Of a stretch of DNA of 64,000 nucleotides, positions 26,663 to 36,362 are shown one piece after another. The notes beneath the pieces were generated by a model. The model was not told the origin of the DNA and did not search any database. It worked only from the letters and a program-made list of their open reading frames with translations. Position numbers and translations under genes: made by a program. Within the stretch, counting starts at the first letter, position 1. Each line of letters opens with the position of its first letter. Origin of the DNA: Bacteroides sp. (GTDB taxonomy: Bacteria > Bacteroidota > Bacteroidia > Bacteroidales > Bacteroidaceae); NCBI GenBank assembly GCA_019414665.1, contig DXLO01000003.1, positions 61,085 to 125,084 of the forward strand, written 5' to 3'.

Positions 26663-28011
26663 CGTTCTTTGGCTACAATGACCTGCAAACGGCGATATAC
26701 ATAGATAAATGCGGGTATCAAGAAGAGATTGGCAAAAAGCCATGCGGTTGGGTCGCCCACACATACTCCTACAAATCCCCAAAGTGGAACAATAATCACA
26801 CTTACCAGCACACGTGCTATCATCTCTGAAACGCCGGAAAACATGGCAAGCTTGGTATATCCCGCTCCCTGAATGGAATAGCGGAGTATGCTGAGCATGC
26901 CCAGCAAGGGGAAGAAAGAAACATTGAAGTGCAGAAATAAGGCTGTATCGGCTATGATTTCCGTTTCATCAGCAGAAATGAACAGCAAGGCAAACTTATC
27001 GGCAAATCCCCAGATAAGAGCTGCCACTACAGCTACATAGATTATCATCATCAGTGAAGCCGACTTAATGCCCTGCCAGATACGGCCTGGTTTGCCCGCA
27101 CCGTAATTCTGCCCGCTGTACGTAGCCATCGCCATTCCCAGACTGTCGAGCGCGCACATCACAAACATCTTGATACGCATAGCGGCTGTGAAGGCTGCCA
27201 CACATGCCGTACCCAGCGCATTATTCGCACTCTGAAGCATGATACTGCCAATAGCGGTTATGGAAAACTGAAGTCCCATAGGCACGCCAATGTACATCAG
27301 TTGTCTGGCAAGTTCCGGACGGAAGCGACGGTCTGAAGGTTCTGTTTTCAGAATATCAAACTTCCGGTACATATAAAAATAGCATAATACAGCCGAAACT
27401 CCCTGAGAAAATACCGTAGCGACAGCAGCTCCTGTTACCCCCCACCCCATAATCAGTATGCAGAAGAGGTCAAGTATAATATTCAAGATTGTCGAGAAAA
27501 GCAGAAACCAGAAAGGTGTCTTGCTATCGCCCAACGCACGTATGATGCTGGACAGCAGATTGTAGAAAAATGTACACGGCACTCCGATGAAAGTTACCAG
27601 CAGATAGCTGTATGCTCCTTGAAAAATATTCTCAGGCGTCTGCATCGTCCGGAGAATAAAGGCACACAGCAGGCTGGTAAGCAATGCGATGATGACCGAC
27701 ATGACTCCGGCTATTTTCAGACTGACAGAAACATAACGCCGCATCGTCACATAGTCGCGCGCACCAAATTTCTGAGCTACGGGAATAGCAAATCCTCCAC
27801 AGCATCCGTTGCAGAAGCCTAATATAAGAAAGACCACCGAAGTGCTTGCTCCGACCGATGCCAGGGCATTTATCCCAAGAAATTTTCCGACAATAGCCGC
27901 ATCAACCAATGAATAAGTCTGCTGCAACAAGTTACCCAGCAATAAAGGTAATGTGAAATTGAAGATCAACGGCAGTGAAGGGCCTGTTGTCATTTCTCTT
28001 AATTGTGCCAT
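26659..28011 (-). CDS. MATE family efflux transporter
   Basis: A 450-residue inner-membrane protein with twelve hydrophobic segments in two similar halves, typical of multidrug and toxin extrusion (MATE) transporters. The start MAQLREMTTGPSLPLIFNFTLPLLLGNLLQQTY is typical, with the conserved LLQQTYSLVDAAIVG stretch in helix 1. It would use an ion gradient to export organic cations or metabolites; the substrate is unknown. It has its own -7 box and is not in an operon. No terminator lies between it and the convergent dehydrogenase gene. Confidence 0.92.
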   Translation of the reverse strand: MAQLREMTTGPSLPLIFNFTLPLLLGNLLQQTYSLVDAAIVGKFLGINALASVGASTSVVFLILGFCNGCCGGFAIPVAQKFGARDYVTMRRYVSVSLKIAGVMSVIIALLTSLLCAFILRTMQTPENIFQGAYSYLLVTFIGVPCTFFYNLLSSIIRALGDSKTPFWFLLFSTILNIILDLFCILIMGWGVTGAAVATVFSQGVSAVLCYFYMYRKFDILKTEPSDRRFRPELARQLMYIGVPMGLQFSITAIGSIMLQSANNALGTACVAAFTAAMRIKMFVMCALDSLGMAMATYSGQNYGAGKPGRIWQGIKSASLMMIIYVAVVAALIWGFADKFALLFISADETEIIADTALFLHFNVSFFPLLGMLSILRYSIQGAGYTKLAMFSGVSEMIARVLVSVIIVPLWGFVGVCVGDPTAWLFANLFLIPAFIYVYRRLQVIVAKER

Positions 28012-28038
28012 ATCCGTGTCTGTTTCTGAAATAGGTTA

Positions 28039-28046
28039 CAAAATTA
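28039..28046 (-). promoter_or_regulatory. -7 box of the MATE gene
   Basis: TAATTTTG on the minus strand matches TAnnTTTG, 27 bases before the start codon. Confidence 0.55.
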
Positions 28047-28123
28047 CGGAAACCCATGGATAATATTGCCGATTTAACAGTTTTCTCATTTTTTATCTTC
28101 AAAATCTTGCTATAAATCAAGAC

Positions 28124-29401
28124 TTATTTCAGCGTCTTTCCCTTATCACGCAAATAGAGTAAATGTTTGGGAGTACCAACAACCTGCGACGTGTATATTC
28201 CTGTATGTCCGGAAAACAAATAGGCTACGACACAAGCTATGCCCAGATAAATTCCCGGCTCTATACCGAACAGTTCGATTCCCATAAAGGTACAGGCTAT
28301 CGGGGTATTGGTGGCTCCGGCAAAAACGGCTACAAATCCGAGTCCGGCCAATAGGCTCATGGGCAATGGAATGATAAAAGATAAGGCACTGCCTAAGGTA
28401 GCTCCGACAAAGAACAAAGGAGTAACCTCTCCTCCCTTAAAACCAACACCAATCGTAAATGTTGTAAAAATCAGTTTCAAGAGGAAATCATACCACATCT
28501 GCTGTTCCGAAAAAGAGGCTACGATGGTCGGCACACCCAGTCCGATGTACTTGGTCGTACCCAACAGCCAGACTGCCAAGGCAATTATTATACCTCCTGC
28601 TACCGGACGTAAAGGTGGATAGGATATAAACTTTTTTGCCACTCCTCCCCAGAAACCGATAGAACGTGAGAATGCCATCGCGACAACTCCAAATACAATG
28701 CCCGAAAGAGCAACCCACAAGATATTTGAAACGCCCAGTTCCGGAACTACAGGAGCCGGATAAAGCGTATGCTCTACGCCCCAGGAATGGCAAGTCAAAT
28801 GTGCAAAGGCAGCCGACAAAAAGACCGGAAGAATAGATTCATAACGCATTCTTCCCACAATGATTACCTCCAGGCCAAATACAGCTCCTGCCAGCGGTGT
28901 ACCGAAAATAGAAGCAAAGCCGGCACTGATACCTATTGCCACCATAACCCGATGGTCGCGTCTGGGCAAACGGAAAAGCTTGGAAAAACGGTCGGCTATT
29001 GCCCCTCCCATCTGCACTCCGGTTCCTTCACGTCCGGCTGATCCGCCAAACAGATGTGTCAGAACTGTTCCTATATAAACAAGAGGAGCCATCCGAAAAG
29101 GAATTATGTCATGCGGAGAACGGATTTCTTCTATCAAAAAATTATTTCCCCGTGACGCCGTACCTGCCAGGTAATGATACATCAGTCCGATGACCAAACC
29201 GGCTACAGGAAGCAGGGCTATAATCCACAGATGGTGTTCACGATATTGGGTTGCCCATTCCAGCGAAACCAACAATAAGGCGGAAGCCGAACCGATACAC
29301 GCTCCGGATATAGCAGAAAGAAAAAGCCACTTGAATAAATAAAAAAGTAAAGGAAACTGTTGCAGTTTCATCGCAATGTTTTGATTTTTCTGAATCTTCA
29401 T
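28124..29401 (-). CDS. ClC-type chloride channel or antiporter
   Basis: A 425-residue membrane protein of the voltage-gated chloride channel (ClC) family. Signature regions are visible: GSAGREGTGVQ (the GREGP-type motif with the gating Glu, here Thr instead of Pro) and FKGGEVTPLFFVGA (the GxFxP-type motif). About ten to twelve membrane helices span the protein. It lacks a CBS tail. It may act as a Cl-/H+ exchanger or a fluoride exporter; the sequence read by eye does not decide. The start is uncertain. Met at 29401 is used, with 29371 as an alternative; the frame opens at 29515, but that leader looks unlike a channel N-terminus. Confidence 0.88.
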   Translation of the reverse strand: MKIQKNQNIAMKLQQFPLLFYLFKWLFLSAISGACIGSASALLLVSLEWATQYREHHLWIIALLPVAGLVIGLMYHYLAGTASRGNNFLIEEIRSPHDIIPFRMAPLVYIGTVLTHLFGGSAGREGTGVQMGGAIADRFSKLFRLPRRDHRVMVAIGISAGFASIFGTPLAGAVFGLEVIIVGRMRYESILPVFLSAAFAHLTCHSWGVEHTLYPAPVVPELGVSNILWVALSGIVFGVVAMAFSRSIGFWGGVAKKFISYPPLRPVAGGIIIALAVWLLGTTKYIGLGVPTIVASFSEQQMWYDFLLKLIFTTFTIGVGFKGGEVTPLFFVGATLGSALSFIIPLPMSLLAGLGFVAVFAGATNTPIACTFMGIELFGIEPGIYLGIACVVAYLFSGHTGIYTSQVVGTPKHLLYLRDKGKTLK

Positions 29402-29882
29402 CTCTTGTCTATATTTTGTCAAACAATAAAAATAACTTCTTCGAAAACGGAAGCCGGATTCTTTTTTCAGACAAGCAGATATAGATTTTCCTGCCAGTCT
29501 TACTCCAAAGACCAACTCCGGCAGGAACTATCAGCTACTTTATTAGCGGTTTATAACAGGGAAGTCCCATTCCCCTGACTTTGAATCAGCCTGAATAATC
29601 GGTAAAATCGGACAGAATTCAAAATCGGCTGCAAAGTTATACAAAATTCTGCAAACAAAAAACTGTTTCCCGACTCACGTCGAGAAACAGTCACAACACA
29701 AACACAAAATAAAACACGACAAAACTACTATGCATTAACGCTCCTTTTCCACTTCTGGAACAGGTAACACTTACACATATTCACATACATCCAAGTGTTT
29801 TAAGCGTCTGCATCAATAAAACATTTCTTCAAACGTTTTGGTTTTATGTATTAACGTTTTTTATCATTTTTCATTCAACCGA
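29402..29882. other. Intergenic interval between ClC and galE genes
   Basis: No protein gene is supported in these 481 bases, apart from a possible N-terminal extension of the ClC gene to 29515. The interval holds the hairpin at 29662-29691, a minus-strand TAGTTTTG box at 29720-29727 and AT-rich sequence just after the galE stop. Confidence 0.6.
29656..29691 (-). terminator. Strong hairpin terminator
   Basis: Arms at 29662-29674 and 29679-29691 pair over 12 of 13 bases with a TCAC loop. On the minus strand a run of six T follows (29662-29657), continuing as GTTTG. It is about 190 bases past the galE stop, so it ends either galE or a short separate transcript. Confidence 0.8.
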
Positions 29883-30917
29883 TTACTGAACTCCTTTTTC
29901 ACGAAGTTTCAGCTGCCAGTTCCATGCTGAACGCAGTGTTTCTTCGATAGAAGTTTCAGCCTTCCAGCCCAATTCATTGTTAGCGTAAGAAGGATCGGCC
30001 CACACTTGTTCGATATCTCCGGCACGACGACCTGCAATCTGATAATTCAGCTTCACTCCTGTTGACGATTCAAAAGCATGAATCAGTTCCAGAACAGAAA
30101 GACCTCTACCTGTACCAATATTGAATACTTCAACTTTGTCTTTCTGTTTGTTTCCCAGGATACGGTTCATGGCAATAACATGTGCCTTAGCCAAATCGAC
30201 AACATAAATATAATCGCGGATACATGAACCATCAGGTGTATTATAATCATCACCAAATACACTCAATTTTTCACGGATGCCGATAGCTGTCTGAGTCAGA
30301 TACGGAATAAGATTCTGCGGAACACCGTTAGGCAATTCACCGATGAGTGCTGTAGGATGAGCACCTATCGGATTGAAGTAACGCAACAGAATAGCATGAA
30401 TCGAAGAGCCGGAAGCCACAGTATCACGAATAATTTCTTCGTTTATCTGTTTTGTATTTCCATAAGGTGATTCTGCTTTCTTAATCGGAGCCTCTTCTGT
30501 AACAGGAAGTTTGTCGGGCTGACCGTATACTGTACATGAAGATGAGAAGATAATGCCCGGAACGTTATGCTTAGGCATCAGCTCCAGCAAGTTAATCAAT
30601 GAAACCAGATTGTTGCGATAATACAACAAAGGTTTCTGCACTGATTCACCTACAGCCTTGCTTGCTGCAAAATGGATAATTCCTTTAATACCTGGATATT
30701 TGGTAAACACAGCATCCATTCCTGCATAATCCAAGCAGTCTACCTGTTCGAATTCAGGACGAATACCTGTAATCTTTTCAATATTATCGACTACATCAGC
30801 ACGAGAGTTCGAAAGATTATCTACAATAATTACCTCATAACCACTATTCTGAAGCTCTACAACTGTATGAGAACCAATATAACCGGTTCCACCTGTTACC
30901 AGAATTCTTTCTTTCAT
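29883..30917 (-). CDS. galE: UDP-glucose 4-epimerase
   Basis: GalE interconverts UDP-glucose and UDP-galactose in the Leloir pathway and supplies sugars for surface glycans. The 344-residue protein is an extended SDR: the NAD-binding GGTGYIGSH is at residues 8-16, the catalytic Ser is in SSSCTVYG and the Tyr/Lys pair is in SPYGNTKQ. The substrate-side motifs NPIGAHPTALIGE and GDDYNTPDGSCIRDYIYV are typical of GalE. The gene stands alone, with its own -7 box. Confidence 0.95.
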   Translation of the reverse strand: MKERILVTGGTGYIGSHTVVELQNSGYEVIIVDNLSNSRADVVDNIEKITGIRPEFEQVDCLDYAGMDAVFTKYPGIKGIIHFAASKAVGESVQKPLLYYRNNLVSLINLLELMPKHNVPGIIFSSSCTVYGQPDKLPVTEEAPIKKAESPYGNTKQINEEIIRDTVASGSSIHAILLRYFNPIGAHPTALIGELPNGVPQNLIPYLTQTAIGIREKLSVFGDDYNTPDGSCIRDYIYVVDLAKAHVIAMNRILGNKQKDKVEVFNIGTGRGLSVLELIHAFESSTGVKLNYQIAGRRAGDIEQVWADPSYANNELGWKAETSIEETLRSAWNWQLKLREKGVQ

Positions 30918-30955
30918 ATTGCTATAAAATTACGTCCTTCAAATTTTTTCTTCAA

Positions 30956-30963
30956 CAAAAGTA
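30956..30963 (-). promoter_or_regulatory. -7 box of galE
   Basis: TACTTTTG on the minus strand matches TAnnTTTG, 38 bases before the start codon. Confidence 0.55.
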
Positions 30964-31037
30964 GAAATAATTATCGAATATCACGTCATCTGTCAGAAAA
31001 AACTCTCTCAAATTTATCAAATAAATATGCAAAGGCA

Positions 31038-31086
31038 TAAAAAAAGCAGAACTCTTTCATCCTTCCGGACAGAAAAGAGTTCTGCT
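31038..31086 (-). terminator. Terminator of the rnf operon
   Basis: Perfect 13-base arms at 31045-31057 and 31074-31086 close a 16-base loop. On the minus strand a T-run follows (31044-31038). It lies 36 bases past the rnfA stop. Confidence 0.9.
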
Positions 31087-31121
31087 CATTCAATATATTA
31101 ACCAATCAGGTTTCGTGCGGA

Positions 31122-31721
31122 TTACAGTCCAAATAAAACTGCCAGGCCTTTATCTACACCAGAGAAGCCCATGAATGCCATTGCCAGCAGACCAGCTGTG
31201 ACCAATGCAATAGACATGCCACGCATACCTTTAGGGATATTCACCAGACTGAGTTGTTCACGAATTCCAGCAAAGACGATCAATGCCAAAGCAAAACCGA
31301 GAGCTGTAGAGAACGCATAGACAACACCTGTCAGCAAATCATAATTCTTCTGAATAACCAGAATAGTCACACCCAAGATACAGCAGTTTGTTGTAATCAA
31401 CGGCAAGAATACTCCCAGAGCCTGATACAAAGCCGGAGAAACTTTCTTCAAAATAATTTCCACCATCTGAACCAATGCCGCAATGACAAGGATAAATGCA
31501 ATGGTCTGCAAATAACCCAGTCCGAAAGCATCGAGCACAAACTTCTGGATAACGTAAGTCACAATGGTAGCCAGCGTCAACACAAAGGCAACAGCAGCTC
31601 CCATACCCATAGCGGTTTCTACCTTCTTAGAAACGCCCAAGAACGGACAGATACCGAGAAACTGTGACAACACAATGTTGTTCACAAAGATAGCGGTGAT
31701 AAATATCAATATATATTCCAT
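31122..31721 (-). CDS. rnfA: Rnf complex subunit A
   Basis: RnfA is a six-helix inner-membrane subunit of the Rnf ferredoxin:NAD+ oxidoreductase, which couples electron transfer to Na+ or H+ export. The 199-residue sequence shows the conserved NNIVLSQFLGICPFLGVSKK and LPLITTNCCILG. The cysteines near the membrane are thought to bind an Fe-S centre shared with RnfE. It is the last gene of the operon, 19 bases after rnfE, and is followed by a strong terminator. Confidence 0.95.
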   Translation of the reverse strand: MEYILIFITAIFVNNIVLSQFLGICPFLGVSKKVETAMGMGAAVAFVLTLATIVTYVIQKFVLDAFGLGYLQTIAFILVIAALVQMVEIILKKVSPALYQALGVFLPLITTNCCILGVTILVIQKNYDLLTGVVYAFSTALGFALALIVFAGIREQLSLVNIPKGMRGMSIALVTAGLLAMAFMGFSGVDKGLAVLFGL

Positions 31722-31740
31722 ATCTTCTACTTTTTAGGAG

Positions 31741-32325
31741 TTATGCCTTTTTCAGACGGTTTACAATAGCAATCAGGTAACCCAATACGATGAATGCTCC
31801 CGGAGCCAGTACAAAGATCAGCATACCATATTCTTCCGGCATGATGGCAATGTTAAACAACTTACCTGTTCCAAGGAATTCACGAACACCGCCCAACAGT
31901 GTCAGAGCAATGGTAAAACCAAGTCCCATACCCAGTCCGTCGAAGAACGACGAAAGCGGATTATTCTTTGCAGCAAAAGCTTCTGCACGTCCCAGCAAGA
32001 TACAGTTTACCACAATCAAGGGGATAAACAATCCGAGGGTAGCATACAGTGCGGGAACATAAGCCTGCATCACCATCTGCAACAAGGTTACGAACGAAGC
32101 GATAACAACAACGAAAATAGGAATACGTACCATGTCAGGAACCAGATTCTTAATCAACGAAATCACCACATTCGAACAGATAAGAACGAACATAGTAGCC
32201 AGTCCCATTCCCATACCATTAATGGCAGAAGAGGTAGTACCCAGCGTAGGACACATACCCAAAAGGAGTACAAACGTAGGATTTTCTTTTACAATCCCGT
32301 TCATCAATACTTTAAAATTATTCAT
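31741..32325 (-). CDS. rnfE: Rnf complex subunit E
   Basis: RnfE is the paralogue of RnfA in the Rnf membrane core. The 194-residue protein has six helices and the paired motifs ENPTFVLLLGMCPTLGTTSSA and LFIPLIVVNCILLGRAEAFA, with one cysteine in each half. The ATG at 32325 gives the normal N-terminus MNNFKVLMNGIV; the frame extends further upstream, but that part overlaps rnfG. The gap to rnfG is 16 bases. Confidence 0.95.
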   Translation of the reverse strand: MNNFKVLMNGIVKENPTFVLLLGMCPTLGTTSSAINGMGMGLATMFVLICSNVVISLIKNLVPDMVRIPIFVVVIASFVTLLQMVMQAYVPALYATLGLFIPLIVVNCILLGRAEAFAAKNNPLSSFFDGLGMGLGFTIALTLLGGVREFLGTGKLFNIAIMPEEYGMLIFVLAPGAFIVLGYLIAIVNRLKKA

Positions 32326-32341
32326 AGTCTGCTCCTTCCTA

Positions 32342-33004
32342 TTAATTATTTTCAACATTTGTACTATCAGCAGCAACAGCTGTTTCAGCATCTGCCTCTT
32401 CAGTCTGGGTAGTTGCACCGCTAGCACCATCTACATACTGATTCTTATATGCTGCATAAGCATTGTTCACTGCCAGCAAGAAAGCGCGTGAAGTAATGGT
32501 AGAAGCCGTAATCGCATCGATCTGTCCCCCATCCTTGCTTACAGTCAGGGCTGCTTCACCCGGATTCTTTCCGGTAATGTCGCCTTTAGCTCCCTTTTTA
32601 AACCAGTCGGCAGCCTTCGAACCCAATCCCGGAGTTTCTGCATGACTTAACAGAGAATAATCGATGATATTTCCATCATTATCAAAACCAACCAATACGG
32701 TCAGCGCACCACCGAATCCGTTTGCCGACGACTCTACGGCAGCTCCTATCGGCTCTCCGCCTTTAGTTGCTTTATAAATCTTATAAGTAGCACCGTTTAC
32801 CTCTACAGTTTCGGGCGCTTCGGCAGGGTTGTTGTCAAATCCCGGAACCACTACAGCAATTGCATCACTCAATGTTTTAGCATTTGCCTGAGCAATCGGC
32901 TCAGCGGTAATATCGTTCACCCAGCCCAATAAACCTCCGGCTACTACAGAAAAGCCTGTCAGTGCCAAGGCCATATTCTTTAAAGATGATTCAAGTTTTT
33001 TCAT
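32342..33004 (-). CDS. rnfG: Rnf complex subunit G (covalent FMN)
   Basis: RnfG is a single-span subunit facing the periplasm with a covalently bound FMN. The 220-residue protein has an N-terminal membrane segment (about residues 10-30). The flavin attachment region is IDAITASTITSRA (about residues 170-182), where a Thr carries FMN in characterised homologues. The Ala/Thr/Glu-rich tail after residue 195 is not part of the conserved domain. It overlaps rnfD by four bases. Confidence 0.95.
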   Translation of the reverse strand: MKKLESSLKNMALALTGFSVVAGGLLGWVNDITAEPIAQANAKTLSDAIAVVVPGFDNNPAEAPETVEVNGATYKIYKATKGGEPIGAAVESSANGFGGALTVLVGFDNDGNIIDYSLLSHAETPGLGSKAADWFKKGAKGDITGKNPGEAALTVSKDGGQIDAITASTITSRAFLLAVNNAYAAYKNQYVDGASGATTQTEEADAETAVAADSTNVENN

Positions 33005-33990
33005 TTCTTTACTACCTCCCCGAATCGTTTAGGTTTACAATAAGTGTTAATCAACGGAGTAAATGCATTCATGATGAAAATAGCGAATGACATTCCTTCC
33101 GGATAAGCACCGAAAAGACGAATTACCACTGTCAGGAATCCGATAGCTACACCATAAATGATCATTCCTTTATGAGTCATAGGTGAAGTAACATAGTCGG
33201 TAGCCATAAAGATTGCTCCCAACATCAAACCACCGGTAAACAGGTGAACGAACGGAGATGCATAAGCTACAGGGTTTGCCAGATGCATCAAGCCTGAGAA
33301 TACGAACACTGTTGCGATGATAGATACCGGAATATGCCATGAAATGATTTTTTTCCATAACATATATACCAGACCGATAAGCAAAGCCAATGCACTGATT
33401 TCACCGATACATCCCGGATTGTTACCCAAGAAAAGACTCATTGTATCGGGCAACTGGCTCAATGCATTTGCATCGCCATGTACAGCCTGCTTCATCAGAG
33501 CAAGTGGAGTTGCAGCTGTTTCAGCATCTGTATAGCTTGCCCACTGACCGGTAACAGGCCATGAAGTCATCTGTACAGGGAAAGAAATCAGCAAGAAAAT
33601 ACGTCCTACCAAAGCAGGGTTGAACGGGTTACATCCCAATCCGCCGAAAGTCATCTTACCAATACCGATAGCAACCAGCGCACCGATGATGATAATCCAT
33701 AAAGGAAGATTAGAAGGCAAGTTGAATGCAAGAAGAATACCGGTCAGCGCAGCAGAACCATCCATAATGGTAGTACGTTCACGCTTCAAGATATACTTTG
33801 TAATAGCCCATTCGAAAAACAGACACGCAATGACAGAAGTCAACGTGACAATGACAGCCCCCAGACCGAACATGTAGAATGATACAAGCAAGGCAGGCAC
33901 CAAAGCGATGATTACACCATACATATTCTTCTGTACGCTGTCACCGCTATGCACGTGGGGTGATAATGATACAATTAATTTGTTTGCCAT
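33001..33990 (-). CDS. rnfD: Rnf complex subunit D (covalent FMN)
   Basis: RnfD is the large membrane subunit of Rnf and is related to NqrB. The 329-residue protein has about nine to ten helices and the sequence ATDYVTSPMTHKG, where the Thr in the TSP context carries FMN in characterised homologues. It starts with the soluble stretch SPHVHSGDSVQKNMYGVI, normal for the family. It overlaps rnfG by four bases, and rnfC ends 13 bases upstream. Confidence 0.95.
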   Translation of the reverse strand: MANKLIVSLSPHVHSGDSVQKNMYGVIIALVPALLVSFYMFGLGAVIVTLTSVIACLFFEWAITKYILKRERTTIMDGSAALTGILLAFNLPSNLPLWIIIIGALVAIGIGKMTFGGLGCNPFNPALVGRIFLLISFPVQMTSWPVTGQWASYTDAETAATPLALMKQAVHGDANALSQLPDTMSLFLGNNPGCIGEISALALLIGLVYMLWKKIISWHIPVSIIATVFVFSGLMHLANPVAYASPFVHLFTGGLMLGAIFMATDYVTSPMTHKGMIIYGVAIGFLTVVIRLFGAYPEGMSFAIFIMNAFTPLINTYCKPKRFGEVVKK

Positions 33991-34003
33991 AATTAAAATT
34001 CAA

Positions 34004-35341
34004 TTATTTTTTAGCGTTACGTGCACGGATAATTCCGCCCACCTTACCTTTACCTAAACGAATATAGTCCAGCATCGGACGATGAGAAGGACATGTGAAC
34101 TGACAAGAACCGCACTCGATACATGACATAATCATTTCATGTTCTACACGTTCCCAGTCGCCATGAGCCGAGCAAGTAGCCAGCAAGAACGGTTCCAGTC
34201 CCATCGGACAAGCACTAACGCACTTAGCGCAACGGATACATGGCTGAGGTTCTGCACGACGTGCTTCCTTATCGTTCATGATTAATACGCCCGAACTACC
34301 TTTGCAGATAGGAACTTCGGTATTGGCCAGTGCCTTACCCATCATCGGACCACCGCCGATTACCTTTCCTGTGTCTTCGGGCAGACCGCCGGCAGCTTCA
34401 ATAAGCTGGCTCATCGGAGTACCCATACGTGTCAGGAAGTTTGAAGGGTTCTTCAACGATTTTCCTGTAACGGTTACGATACGTTCGAACAAAGGCTTGT
34501 TTTTCTGTACAGCCTCGTATACTGCATAAGCAGTTCCTACGTTCTGAACGACTGCACCTACATTAATAGGAATTGCGGGAGGAGCAGGAACCTGACGGCC
34601 AATAACAGCATCAATCAACTGTTTTTCACCTCCTTGCGGATATTTCACTTTCAAAGGAACAATCTCAATACCAGGATAAGCAGCAGCCTTCTCTGTCATC
34701 AGCTTGATGGCATCCGGCTTATTATTTTCAATGCCGATATATCCTTTGGTAACCTTAGCTGCTTTCATCAGAATCTGTACGCCAACCAATATTTCATCTG
34801 CCTTTTCCAGCATCAGACGATGGTCGGCTGTCAGATATGGTTCACATTCTACTGCATTGATAATTACGCAGTCTGCCTTACAGCCCGGAGGAGGAGTAAG
34901 TTTTACATGAGTAGGGAAACAAGCACCACCCATACCAACAACACCTGCATTTTTTATCTTAGCAACAATTTCTTCAGGAGTCAGGTTACATTCTTTTACC
35001 AGTTCGCTGCTGCGGTCGATGCTTTCTTCCCATTCGTCACCTTCCACATCAATAAAAATAGCCGGTTTACGATAGCCACTGGCGTCGATAACGCTATCCA
35101 CTTTGTTTACTTTACCAGAAACAGAAGAGAAGATAGCGGCAGAAACAAAGCCTCCTGCTTCAGCAATCTTGGTTCCGACCTTCACTACATCACCTTTTTT
35201 TACGATAGCAGTAGCGGGAGCACCGATATGCTGTGACAAAGGGAAAACAGCCTGCTTAGGAAGAGCAAGCGTTTCGATAGCTTTGCCTGCTGACAATTTA
35301 TTTTCTGCTGGATGAACTCCACCAATTCTAAATGTCTTCAC
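34004..35341 (-). CDS. rnfC: Rnf complex subunit C (NADH and Fe-S subunit)
   Basis: RnfC is the peripheral cytoplasmic subunit that binds NAD(H) and FMN. The 445-residue protein has the N-terminal lipoyl/sandwich-like region, the NADH-binding region GVVGMGGACFPTHVKL (about residues 133-148), and two 4Fe-4S motifs: CIRCAKCVSACP near residues 368-379 and CIECGSCQFTCP near 405-416. The long C-terminal repeat tail of some proteobacterial RnfC proteins is absent, as in other anaerobes. It lies 35 bases after rnfB. Confidence 0.95.
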   Translation of the reverse strand: MKTFRIGGVHPAENKLSAGKAIETLALPKQAVFPLSQHIGAPATAIVKKGDVVKVGTKIAEAGGFVSAAIFSSVSGKVNKVDSVIDASGYRKPAIFIDVEGDEWEESIDRSSELVKECNLTPEEIVAKIKNAGVVGMGGACFPTHVKLTPPPGCKADCVIINAVECEPYLTADHRLMLEKADEILVGVQILMKAAKVTKGYIGIENNKPDAIKLMTEKAAAYPGIEIVPLKVKYPQGGEKQLIDAVIGRQVPAPPAIPINVGAVVQNVGTAYAVYEAVQKNKPLFERIVTVTGKSLKNPSNFLTRMGTPMSQLIEAAGGLPEDTGKVIGGGPMMGKALANTEVPICKGSSGVLIMNDKEARRAEPQPCIRCAKCVSACPMGLEPFLLATCSAHGDWERVEHEMIMSCIECGSCQFTCPSHRPMLDYIRLGKGKVGGIIRARNAKK

Positions 35342-35376
35342 TGTAAATATCTTTTTAATTTAATTACTAATTTTGA

Positions 35377-36342
35377 TTAAGCCTCAGTTTTAGGAGCTTC
35401 TTTCGGAGCCTCAGCAGCTTTAACTTCCACTGTTTCCTTTTTAGGTTCAGCTACAGGCTGAGCAGCCTTTGATGCAGCAGAAGCAGCCTGTGCTACAGGA
35501 GCAGCGTCAGCAGGTTTAGCCTTGCGAGGAGGGAAATTTACCGCAACAATTGCATTCTGAGGACATTCAGTTTCGCACTTGCGGCAAGATTTACACTTAG
35601 CCGGATCGATGTATGCCAGATTATTTTCGAGTGTAATAGCTTCGAACGGACAAACCTTCACACACTTGCCACAGCCGATACATGCAGCGGTACAAGCCTT
35701 ACGTGCAACAGCACCTTTGTCTTTATTGACACACTGTACGTATACACGACGGTTGTTCTTTCCTTTCGGACGGATTTCGATAATGTTGCGCGGACATGCT
35801 TTGCTACAAGCACCACAAGCAGTACATTTACTTTCATCCACTTCGGGTAATCCGGTTTCCGGATTCATGTGAATGGCATCGAACTGGCAAGCACTCACAC
35901 AGTCGCCACATCCCAAGCAGCCGAATGTACATCCGGTTTCACCTCCATAAGTGGAATTAGCTACTACACATGAACGCACACCGTCGTACTGAGTAAGTTT
36001 AGGACGGTTGGCACATGTACCGTTACATCTCACTACCGCTACTTTAGGTTCTGAAGCTGTAGCCTCCAGTCCTAAAATACCAGCAACCTTTTCCATGGTA
36101 GGCTGACCGCCCACCGGACACAGTTTTCCTTCGAGTGAACCAGCCTTCACGCAAGCAGCGGCAAAACCAGAACATCCCGGATAACCACATCCACCGCAGT
36201 TAGCTTGTGGAAGCACTTCGGCTACCTGAGCAATTCGCGGATCTTCATACACAGCAAATTTCTTTGAAGCCACAAACAAAATAACTGCGGCAATCAAGCC
36301 AATGGCCCCCAATGAAATCACTGCAACCAAAATTAAGTTCAT
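35377..36342 (-). CDS. rnfB: Rnf complex subunit B (multi-ferredoxin)
   Basis: RnfB accepts electrons from reduced ferredoxin and passes them into the Rnf complex. The 321-residue protein has one N-terminal membrane helix (residues 3-26) and a first cluster with Cys49, Cys52, Cys57 and Cys75. Several 4Fe-4S motifs follow (CLGCGDCVSACQ, CTACGACSKACP, CIGCGKCVKVCP, CKSCRKCETECP). The last 45 residues form an Ala/Pro/Lys/Glu-rich tail of low complexity. It lies 20 bases after the rseC gene, within the operon. Confidence 0.95.
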   Translation of the reverse strand: MNLILVAVISLGAIGLIAAVILFVASKKFAVYEDPRIAQVAEVLPQANCGGCGYPGCSGFAAACVKAGSLEGKLCPVGGQPTMEKVAGILGLEATASEPKVAVVRCNGTCANRPKLTQYDGVRSCVVANSTYGGETGCTFGCLGCGDCVSACQFDAIHMNPETGLPEVDESKCTACGACSKACPRNIIEIRPKGKNNRRVYVQCVNKDKGAVARKACTAACIGCGKCVKVCPFEAITLENNLAYIDPAKCKSCRKCETECPQNAIVAVNFPPRKAKPADAAPVAQAASAASKAAQPVAEPKKETVEVKAAEAPKEAPKTEA

Positions 36343-36362
36343 AAAAATATAAAGTTAGTTTA

